Origin: Spirogloea muscicola
Taxonomy: Eukaryota > Streptophyta > Zygnematophyceae > Spirogloeales > Spirogloeaceae
Reading direction: 5' to 3'
Assembly: GCA_009602725.1 (NCBI GenBank)
Contig: WELB01000157.1
Location: forward strand, 36,016 to 56,970
Length of the DNA stretch: 20,955 bases
Both the position numbers and the translations under genes were made by a program. Shown one piece after another: positions 1 through 8,200 of the stretch. The number at the start of each line of letters is the position of its first letter. Positions within the stretch are counted from its first letter, which is position 1. Under the pieces are notes generated by a model that did not search any database, was not told the DNA's origin, and worked only from the letters and a program-made list of their open reading frames with translations.

Positions 1-1
1 T

Positions 2-38
2 CCGCCGCCGTCGCCGCCGACGGCGGCGACGGCGGCGG
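2..38. repeat. Perfect GC-rich inverted repeat (hairpin)
   Basis: Bases pair symmetrically around position 20 (i + j = 40), giving two 18-bp arms of CCG/CGG triplets and one unpaired centre base. It would form a very stable hairpin. It lies at the extreme edge of the window, so it may be a fold-back at a contig end or a trinucleotide expansion. No gene is recognised around it. Confidence 0.85.
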
Positions 39-224
39 CGCGAGCGGCGGGCGCGCGGGCGCCCAACGGTCGGAAGGCGAAGGACGAGAAGAGCTGCGGT
101 AATGGACTGAGTAGTGGAGTGGAGTAGCTTGAGTGGGGCTGGGACTGGGAACCACTGGGGCTTTCCCCCGCGAAGCCCGTTAAAGCAAGAGGCAGGGGGC
201 TGGGAATGAACAAAGAACGAGAAG

Positions 225-627
225 GGGGCCAGAGGGAGAAGGCGCGCGGGGCGCATGAATTGAAAGGGAGGCCAATTCAAGCCAATACATTGTTCAGGCA
301 GAGTCGAGTGCAGACTAAACAATGCTACATAATACGGAGAGGAAGCCAGAGGAAGCGCTAAGAAACCAAAGCACACAAAGAAAGAAAGCAGCTACAAATT
401 ACTCAGTAACCCCTGCTAAGCAGCCGCAAATCAGAGAGGCTAGGGTCCTGGAAGTGGGTCCCCTGGACAGAGCCAGAGGCAGCAGCGAGGGCTCTCCCGG
501 CACGAAGGTGCAGCGCACGGGCCATGGACCTCTGCAGCGAGACGGCGGGATCCTCAATGGGCGAGCCCTTTCCTCTCGCTGGGAAGAGGAAGCCCCTTTC
601 AAGCGCTGCCCGTCTACTGGGCCTCAA
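225..627 (-). mobile_element. LINE 3'-end fragment, inverted relative to the main copy
   Basis: Read on the minus strand, 545 down to 225 aligns closely with 3625-3995 of the plus-strand LINE: the C-terminal coding part, then the same 3' UTR. Relative to that copy about 90 nt of the UTR, including the hairpin module, is missing. The coding tail is intact here: ALHLRAGRALAAASG, then SDLRLLSRGY and a TGA stop at 405-403. This copy therefore shows the family's true C-terminus, which the main copy has lost by frameshift and stop-codon mutation. The UTR ends in the shared tail motif at 233-290 (CCCTTTCAATTCATGCGCCC). The 5' boundary beyond about 545 is unclear. Confidence 0.8.
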
Positions 628-1023
628 GCGCTAGGCTTCAGTTCCCACCAGCAGTTCCCGCCGCGCCGGAGGCTCAGGCCGGGCAGGCGCGGGCAGAGGG
701 GGGAAGAATAGTCCCGCAGAGGAACCCCCCGCCCGGAGGCCCACGCGTGGCGCCACGTGTTGCACGGCAGGCGGCTTGCCCAATGGCGCGCCGCCGAATG
801 CCGCCCGCCAAGATCCGCGGCGCGCACGTGCCGGCGGCAGGGCGGGGCGCACCCGCAGCGCACGTGGCTCTGTGCGTGGAATAGACAAATCCACAGCCGC
901 CACGCACGCTCCTCTGCGGCCGCCGCCCGGCCGTCAAATCTCCCCGCCGCCGTCTGCCGTCAACTCCGCCCGTTGTAGAAAGCCGCTCCCCGACGGTGGG
1001 GAGGAAAGTGGCTCACCGTAAGA
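628..1023. other. GC-rich stretch without recognisable gene
   Basis: Open frames occur on both strands, but they reflect the high GC content. None shows a domain, an intron pattern or similarity to the neighbouring LINE pieces that I can see. It lies between two LINE fragments. Confidence 0.4.
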
Positions 1024-1110
1024 AGAAAGTGCTCACCCGTAAGGGCTGGCAAAAGCGAGCCCGCAAAGATTGACAACATCCGAAGAGGCCGAAAAGCGCT
1101 GAAGGACGTG
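1024..1110 (-). repeat. LINE 3'-UTR hairpin module (degenerate copy)
   Basis: On the minus strand this reads CGGCC, then a stretch resembling GGACCTTGTC, then a GGGCT...AGCCC hairpin followed by GAGCACTTTCTT, the same order as in the UTRs at 3832-3900 and 14400-14475. On the plus strand the hairpin is 1043-1062: GGGCTGGC, loop AAAA, GCGAGCCC, with one mismatch. Confidence 0.6.
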
Positions 1111-1149
1111 ACTAAGCACAGGATTGCGTAAGGAGAATCACCCAGTAAC

Positions 1150-1245
1150 CTCTCTAGTTGGTGGTCATCAGTTGGTGGTGGTAGTTGCCTCCCTTTCAAT
1201 TCATGCGCCCCGCGCGCCTTCTCTCTCTAGTTGGTGGTCATCAGT
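1150..1245 (+). repeat. 23-bp direct repeat flanking a LINE tail fragment
   Basis: Positions 1150-1172 and 1223-1245 are identical over 23 bases (both begin CTCTCTAGTTGGTGGTCATC). Between them lie 50 bases whose 3' part (1187-1222) is the LINE tail motif CCCTTTCAATTCATGCGCCC and the following CGCGCGCCTTCT. This looks like a target-site duplication around an extremely 5'-truncated insertion. A tandem duplication is the alternative. Confidence 0.7.
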
Positions 1246-1549
1246 AGCCCGCAAGGCAGAAAGCACCGGGGCGGTCGTCTTCTGAGGTGCTCCCCCCGCG
1301 GCCCGCCGCCAGGGAAGGCCACCGCCCGCTTCGGCCGCCTCAACATCCCTTTGGGCCCCTCACACCTTCTTTCTCACAGCCATTGCCGTAAACCGAAGAC
1401 GCTGTCCTCCTTACCCTCCATAGATAGCACTTGCTCGGGCTGGCTTATCACCGCGCTTCCCTCCTATCACAGCCCTTGACCCATGAAAGTGGCTCTCTCA
1501 ATGGGGTCAAGTGTCTCAGCGCCCCTGCGCGCTAATTTCATCGGGGGCT

Positions 1550-1805
1550 CTATGAAAAGCCAGCCCCGATACAGATAGGCAAGGTCCTTAGGGGCCGAAA
1601 AGAAAGAAAGCGCGGCCAGAAAAAGAAAAGCGCTGCAACACTTAAGCAAGTATTGAGGGCTGTGAAGCGTGTGGAAAAGAGGACGTGATTTCCCCCAAGA
1701 GAGAAGGCGCGCGGGGCGCATGAAGTGAAAGGGAGGCCAATTCAAGCCACTATTGGCGAGCACGTCTCTGTGCACAGCCAGCCCGGAAAAAGTTTACAAG
1801 GCTCA
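1550..1805 (-). mobile_element. LINE 3'-UTR/tail debris, minus strand
   Basis: The tail motif lies at 1697-1750 on the minus strand (TTGGCTTGAATTGGCCTCCC, then CGCGCGCCTTCTC). Hairpin-module copies lie at about 1554-1601 and 1770-1805 (GGGCTGGC next to a CCTTGT element). The pieces are inverted relative to the main LINE and directly abut its 5' side. No coding part of this copy is recognised, so it looks like UTR only. Confidence 0.6.
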
Positions 1806-2044
1806 CTTTGGAAGCGCTCACTTCGTCCGGGGCCCGGGCTTCGACCGCCCTGCTCCCGCCCCGATCCGCATTGGTGGACTGGCTCCCACTGCACGTTTTC
1901 CTTGTGCGGCTACTCGCGGAAGTCATGGCGAGTAGTTTCGCGATTCTTTGCCGTGCGACCGGGCCCCCTTGTCCATGACCCCCTTGCTCCCTCAGACCTT
2001 GTCCACTCTTTTGGGCTGGCCTTTCGTGCCGGCAGAGCCGAGTG

Positions 2045-3771
2045 GAGTCTCGCCGCACACCCAGGAGTCCTACTCCCCTCCTTCGCTGATGACACCACCA
2101 TAGTCGGCCCTCCGGAAGTCGTGGCGGCGGCCTTCATCACCTTTGAGCTGCAGCTGGCCACCCTCGGCCTGTCCACCCGGGCGTCAAAGTGCGCGGCTAG
2201 GTCTCCCTGCGGCCTCCCACCCACCCCGACGCTGCCCATCGGCTGCCAGACTCCAGCAGATGGCTTCACCCTGCTGGGTATCCCCATCGGCCCGCCGTCC
2301 TTCGTGGAGGGGCAGCTGCGAGCCCGCCTTGCAGAGCATCTTCAGCCTGCGGCCCGGCTTCCCGAGCTGGACGATATGCAGCTGTCGTTGGCCATGTTGA
2401 CCAAGGCCGTTGGGCAGCGGCCCCAGTACTTGACGCGGGCCACTCCGCCATCCCCAGGGGCGTTGGCGGCGTACGCGGATTTTGACGCAGGCATGGTGGC
2501 GAGCCTGGCGGCCCTGGTGCGCCACCAGGGCTTCCTCCAGTCGCCAGCCGCTATCCACCAGGCGGCGCTACCCCTCAGCCACGGTGGTCTCGGCCTGCGT
2601 CCGCTCGCCCGTTCTTGCCGGGCTGCATACCTCGGCAGCTGGCCGCAGACTGCCGCCTCCGTGGCCCAGCGCTTCATGGTCCACGGCCGGCGTGCACTAG
2701 AGCAGGCGGTGGTCGAGGTCGACATGGGCGCGCTGCCGTTCCAGGTGTCGCTTCACTCCGCCCACCGGGAGCTGCTCGCGGCGCACCCGGACCTGGCAGG
2801 CCAGGTGGTCTCCTTTGCGCACCTCGCGCACACCGCTGACCTGCGCGTCCAAGCGCGCTTCGCGGCCGTGGTCGACAAGGTCGCCTACACCACCGCCGTG
2901 CTGTGGCTCCCCGAGGCCGACTTGCGCGGGAGCGCGAGACTTCAATCGGCCTCCTCCCCGGGGGCAGCGGCGTGGCTTCAGGCCCTCCCCATCAATGACG
3001 CCCTCACTCTCCCCGATGAGGTATTTCGCACTGCCGTCCACCGGCTCCTGGGACTGCCGCCTCCATGTCACCAGGGCGTGCGTCAGTGTGTATGCGGCGA
3101 GCGAGGGACCGAGTCCGGGAAGCTGGCCGCTCATGTTCTGCGCTGCGCCCACGGCGGCGAGCGGACAGCGGCCCACGACTGCCTCCGTGACGCGATGCAT
3201 GGCATCCTGGTAGAGGCTGGCTTCTCGGTTGCAGCGGAGCACTCCGGCGTCATGCCGCTCCAGGAAAGGGCCGACGGTCTCCACGCCCGTCGCGTAGACC
3301 ACCCCACAGGCCGGCGGGCCACGTCTTCTCCTGGACGTGGTGACCACCGACGCATACGACCGCTCACACTCAGCCCAATGTGACACCAAGGTTGGGTATG
3401 CGGTCGCCTGGGCCGCTCGGGCTAAAGAGCTCAAGTACGCCGACCATCCGTGGGAAGACGAGTTCTTCACGTTGGCAATTGACACCCATGGGGCGCTGGG
3501 CGCTCGGAGGCTCGAGCTGCTCACCCAGCTCGCCCGCCACACCATCGCCCATCGCTTCCATGGGGAGCCGGTAGACTTTCCTGCAGCCGAGTCGCTGGCG
3601 CAAGTGTATCGTATGCGCCTGGCCGTCTCGCTGCAGAGGCTATGGCCCGCGCGCTGCACCTTCGTGCTGGCAGAGCCCTCGCTGCTGCCTCTGGCTCTGG
3701 CCAGGGGACCCACTTCCAGGAGCCTAGCATCTCTGATCTGCGGCTGCTTAGCAGGGGTTACTTAGTGATTC
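2045..3771 (+). pseudogene. LINE RT/endonuclease ORF, truncated and frameshifted
   Basis: The first frame is open to 3383. It shows the RT catalytic motif FADD at 2082-2093 (the YxDD box), followed by GGLGLRPLARSC, typical of the region after RT in such elements. A zinc finger follows: Cys codons at 3087 and 3093, His at 3132 and Cys at 3144, with the R...HD residues that follow the finger in R2-type elements. The endonuclease core (LLLDVVTTDAYD, from about 3316) continues in a second frame, which requires a shift between 3298 and 3330. Comparison with the copies at 403-545 and 13707-13979 shows a second one-base loss near 3640, after which the tail (ALHLRAGRAL...LLSRGY) is in a third frame. 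The family stop TGA is TTA here. With two shifts, a lost stop and no N-terminus the copy cannot be functional. The clade is not decided; a zinc finger plus PD-(D/E)XK-like region suggests an RLE-bearing LINE. Confidence 0.85.
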
Positions 3772-3831
3772 GTAGCTCCTTTGTTTCTTTGTGTGCTTGT
3801 TTTTCTTAGCGCTTCCCCTGGCCCCCTTCTC

Positions 3832-3900
3832 GTACTCTGTTCTGTCTTTTTTGGGCTGGCTTTTCCAGCCGCTATCCTCGATGGGCGAGCACTTTCTTCC
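3832..3900 (+). repeat. LINE 3'-UTR hairpin module
   Basis: The stem GGCTGG (3854-3859), loop CTTTT and CCAGCC (3865-3870) are followed by CTCGATGGGCGAGCACTTTC. The same arrangement occurs at 14431-14475, where the stem is 7 bp with loop CCTTT, and in degenerate form elsewhere in the window. Its place just after the coding region of the LINE suggests an RNA structure in the element's 3' UTR. Confidence 0.65.
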
Positions 3901-4083
3901 TCGTACTCCTCTTCAGTTTGCACTGGACTCTGCCTAGACAATTTATTGGCTTGACTTGGCCTCCCTTTCATTTCATGCGCTCCGCGCGCCTTCTCCCTTT
4001 CATTACGCAGGCTGTAGTTGCATGTTACAGAATGTGGCTCTCGCTTTATTTGCAGCGCTCTCAAATGAAGGTGGTTCTCCCAA

Positions 4084-4140
4084 AAGGGGCAAAGGGCTGT
4101 GAACAGCCAGCCTGAAAAGGAGTGACAAGGTCCCAAGCTA
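4084..4140 (-). repeat. LINE 3'-UTR hairpin module, inverted copy
   Basis: On the minus strand this reads GGGACCTTGTCACTCC, TTTTCA, then GGCTGGCTGTTCACAGCCC. It keeps the GGACCTTGTC element and a hairpin whose loop differs from the other copies. It directly follows the plus-strand main copy, so two elements meet tail to tail near 4000-4080. Confidence 0.6.
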
Positions 4141-4194
4141 TGACCATTCAGCAGCGTGCTGGGCGCTCTAAGTCAGGCCACGGCTTCCGTGGCG

Positions 4195-4400
4195 GCCCTC
4201 CGGCTCCCCAACTTAGCCTCTCTGATTCATATGTGCTCACCCGTGGATATTAGCGTCACACTGTTAACCTAGCCACCTTAGCATACGGCTTCGCTTCATG
4301 TAGCCCCACTCTCTGCACTAGCTTTTGCCTGAGTAGTGTAGTGGCTTAAATCGGCCACCGCTTCACTTCATGCTTCGAGCTGGTCTGCTGTCCTGTTCGG
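4195..4400 (+). mobile_element. LINE 3'-end fragment
   Basis: The coding tail reads SLSDSYVLTRGY with a TAG stop at 4251-4253, matching SASDLYVLTRGY at 13059 and YSDLHLLTRGY at 13979. The following UTR (GCCACCTTAGCA, CTTCATGTAGCCC, TCTGCACTAGCTTTT) matches 13590-13650. It is a second subfamily, diverged from the 3337-3995 copy. Only the last 12 or so codons are recognisable. Confidence 0.7.
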
Positions 4401-4435
4401 ACGAGCTGCTTCTCTCACAGCCACTGGCCTTTTGC

Positions 4436-4860
4436 GCTCTCCGGCCCCTCTGGACCTTGTCCCTTCCTTCCTTGCTGGTCTGGCTCCTCAGCTTAGCTTG
4501 TCAGATATGAATGTGCTCACTCGTGGATAACTATGTCACCCTTAGCCAGCTCATTGTCCCGTTACCAGGAATTTGCAAGGCTAGAATTGGCCTCCCCTTC
4601 ATTCTCATACGCACCGCTCGCCTTCCACTTTCTATGTAGCCCCAAAGTTTGCACTAGCTTTTGTCTGAACGGCGTGTTGGCTTGGCTTGCCTCCATTCCC
4701 TTCATGAGCACCACGTGCCTTCTGTCTCCGTCCGAGGCGTTTGCGTGCATTCTGCAATTGGCCGCGCCTTGGCTGCCGCCTCGCTTGGATTTCGATTTAA
4801 CGACTCTTTTTCGGCTGCTAACTAATCCAACTTTGTCCCTTGGAGGTAAACGAGCACCCA
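4436..4860 (+). mobile_element. LINE 3'-end fragment with duplicated tail
   Basis: The module CGGCCCCTCTGGACCTTGTC lies at 4441-4460. The coding tail SLSD-NVLTRG ends in TAA at 4528-4530, one codon earlier than in the sister copies. The UTR that follows contains the tail motif twice (4575-4626 and 4676-4722) with TTTGCACTAGCTTTTGTCTG between. The 3' limit near 4860 is where resemblance fades. Confidence 0.6.
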
Positions 4861-5246
4861 TCCGTGTTAATGTCATCCATGAGCAGCAGCCATGCCGTGG
4901 TGTCAGCGGCAGATTGAGCAAGCAATGCAGTCTTGCTTGGTCAGCTGCATGCAACCGCCATTGGTCCCTGGCTTGCTTGACTTTCAATAGCACTTATCCC
5001 CCACTTAGCAGCCCTACATTGTCGGGCTTGAAAGTGTTACTGCACATCTATACGGCCAGCTCCGTCGATGTTAGCAGTCACCTGGTCAGGATCGAGAAAT
5101 GCTTGAAGCAGGTCCACTAACTGGGGCTCTGGACCGGGCCCTGAATGGTAGCTCAATGCTGCCTCAAGTCCAGCAGAGGGTCCCCGTGACTGGCAACTCT
5201 TATCATCGAGGAGCACACTAAGAGGCCATTACCTCACTCTCAAGCA
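4861..5246. other. Intergenic: 3' flank of the TPR-SGNH gene
   Basis: No gene or repeat is recognised. This is the downstream side of the minus-strand gene ending at 5247, so its 3' UTR and polyadenylation site should lie here. I do not see a convincing polyadenylation signal. Confidence 0.4.
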
Positions 5247-8200
5247 TCACGATGCGCTTGTGACGACGGAAACTTGCGAGAGCCCGTCAGACAAATGTTG
5301 TATGTACATGGGGCTCATATGCGTCCCATCGAGCTCCAAGCCCTTTCTCAGTTTGCCTGCATTGAAGAACAACAACATCAGATGGAGGTGGCAGAACAAT
5401 ATCACCATTGTGTCCTCTATTCCTAGACGTGGAAGCAGACATGTTAATCATCCATAAGCAAAGAATTGCATCTGTTCTTGCAACACCAACCAAGCTCAAG
5501 TGTCCATGAGTGATGGTGAGTAAAAGCTCAGTGGAGATACTTCGCACAATACCTCTAATGCACAGCAAGTCTTTAAAGAAGTCCAACCAGTGCAACTTTC
5601 CCTGGAGCCGCTTGGTGGCTGCCAAAACCTTCGCCCTTAGAACGCGGTTGTAAATGGTGACCACTGGACGAGTGATGTCGAGCACCGGCGGCACAGGGTG
5701 AACAATAATTGTAAACCCCCTCTTTTCAATCAATCTCAAGAGCACATTGATGTAGATGTCAACAGTGACTTCGATGCCCTCCTCAACGTCCTGGCATAGA
5801 CACGATAAATGCATCCTCAGAGGCTCTTTCGTGACTAGCTAAAAAATGGCTAACAAGGACTGCTGAATGAGCAGGTGCAGGTCTGCATAGGGAGCCTGCC
5901 TTGTAGCGGCCTTTCTCGACCGAGACGAGGATGCCCTCCCGGCAGCACTACGATGTAACCTCATCGGCCAGGACGATGGGCGCACCTGATGGATGCACCC
6001 AAAGTAAGCAGCCTCGTTGCGGAAGATGGTCTTGTGGAGGGGCACCCTGGAGGCCAGTCTTGCGCGCTGCACTAGGCCTGCCATGAGCCGTGCCCGCTCC
6101 ACAGCTCCGCCGAGAAACAGGATCTTGACGACCGTGAAGAGGAGCGCCAGGACATCAAGCTGCTCCGACTGGTATTCAATAGATCCTTTGCCATTATCTG
6201 TGTGCTTTCCATCACTGCAAGCCGCGTTGTCACTGCTAGAAATGCGGCTCTGATGTTGATTCTCAGATTGCCCAGATTGCCCTCTTTCCTGCTTTGCTTC
6301 GTCTAGGACACTGAGAAGATTGAAGTCTGCAGGAACAGTCACTCTCGGGCGCACCTCATCTGCATCTTCTGACCTGAAATGCTTTTTCAGATCCAAAGCT
6401 TCATCGTCTTGCCCTGCAACCTCTAGTAATACCTGGCTCTTGTCTTCACTTATAAGCTGCCTGGCGTCAGCCCCCTTGGTAGACACTCTTCTGTCCTGCT
6501 CGAGGAGGAAGCCAATGTCGCTGCTCCCCCCCTTGATGCTAGATTGGTGGTCAGTACTTACAGGAAGGCCCTCGAGGAGCTGGACGATCGACCGCAGGGC
6601 CAGAGTCCCGAGTGCTATGGTCTCTTGGAGCTGGAGGAAGCGCAGCGCTTCTTGCAGGGCGTCTTCATGGCGGTTGCAGGTCTGATATGGCCACATAGCC
6701 GACGTTGGTAAGTAAGGTGTTATGATGTTTTCAGCAGATTTGTGTCAGGTGACTACGTCACAGAAGTAGCTAGCAAAAGCATGCCAAGGATGAGGGGAGT
6801 CTGCTGTCTTCGGCAACTGACGTTCACCTCCAATGTATGGATGAGATTGAGCGAGTATGATGCTGACTTGGGTTCAAGCTGGTAGCCCTTGTCATGAGCT
6901 CCACTGCTTAAGCCACCGCTGCCAAAATACCATTGGCATGAGCAATGTCAAATTTGCAGTACAATACCAAGAATGCATTTTTGCAATATAAGTACTCAAA
7001 ATCATGACAGATTTAGACTCATGTAAGACCCATATATGAACTCGAACCATGACTATCTAGACTCTTTGACCACAAACCAGACCCAAATGCCTTCTTTCAC
7101 ACTGTGTACATCTACGCACTATTTGGGCCTGCACACGGACAGCCCAAACACCAGCATGCACCAGTACTTTGATGCATGCTCCAAAATTCCAAAGCCGCGA
7201 AGCCACCATTCCTGGGCCCATAATTCTAGATCACTTCCACAAGCCCTCAGAGACAGGATAAGTACAGTCCTGCCTTGATATACTAACAATGTTATGATCT
7301 CAACGCAGCGAGGTGCCAAGGCTCTACCTCCTTGCTCCTTGATCATATTGGCTATGTAGAGAATGACCGGTGCCGACTGCTCATCTTCCACATCCTTTAG
7401 GTACCCAAAGAGCACATTGCGGCCACGCTCCTGTTGCACGAGCCCTGCAAGCTGTGAATGGATAGCCTTGCTTTTGTCCTTCCGCAAGACCACAAGCCGG
7501 AGCAATGCCCGCATGGCGTCGTCCACTAGATTGTTATCCTTGGCAATGGCAGCGTACTCGAGTATTGCGCTGACGTTGTCGTCCTCCTCCTTCAGTATGG
7601 CAGCAACTGGAGCAGCAAAGCATGTAAAGAAGCAACCGGCACATAATGTCATGCATGCTCCTTCCTGTAGCTGAGACAGTAGCTTTCGACCTCGATATCA
7701 AGCACAAGGTAATTTCACAAATACTTTCAGATGGTAACCAAATGCCAGTGCCAGGGTTTGCTGACCTATGTCATATGCGGGGCCCTTAATGCCCAAAGCA
7801 TAGAGGCACCGCGCAGAGGCCACCTCGAGGTTGTTTGCAGTAACTGGGCTGCCGATATCACCAGCTTCACTGCGGTCTATCTCATCTAGAGCAGTACTTT
7901 TGGTCTCAATGATGTTGTCCATCTTCTTCAGCAACAGGCTCAGGGCGCGCTTATATGCAGTGAGCGCTTTTTGGTGCTGCTTCAAATTTTCGAGGGCCTC
8001 TCCAAGCCTGCATTTGAGGTTATCATTGGGGCCAGATTGAGGCATCGGGAAATTGGGCTTAGGTACAATTGGAGATTATTTGTCATGCACTATATTCATG
8101 ACCAGGATATGGAATGTGAGACATACCTTGCATGGAAGAGCACGTCAGTAGAGTATGCAACAGTGCCCAGCTGAAAGTATGACATAGCGCGGCTGTATTT

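Larger units (their letters stand above)
2045..3995 (+). mobile_element. 5'-truncated non-LTR retrotransposon (LINE) with RT remnant and R2-like endonuclease region
   Basis: This is the longest LINE copy in the window. It begins just before reverse-transcriptase motif C, so most of the RT domain and anything upstream is missing, as is typical of 5' truncation. The body runs through the RT thumb/connection, a CCHC-type zinc finger and a restriction-like endonuclease region to a C-terminus that in sister copies ends RGY-stop. It continues into a 3' UTR with a hairpin (3853-3871) and the tail motif at 3946-3995 (CCCTTTCATTTCATGCGCTC, then CGCGCGCCTTCTC). Sequence before about 2045 (a GACCTTGTCCACTC...GGGCTGGCCTTTC element at 1995-2035) matches the UTR module and so belongs to another fragment. 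The 5' edge is accurate to perhaps 30 bases. Confidence 0.85.

Noticed and set aside
2697-3713. 338-codon minus-strand open frame
   Set aside because: It is antisense to the LINE coding region, whose protein motifs are clear on the plus strand.
4533-5120. 195-codon plus-strand open frame
   Set aside because: Most of it lies in LINE 3'-UTR repeats that recur elsewhere without a conserved frame.
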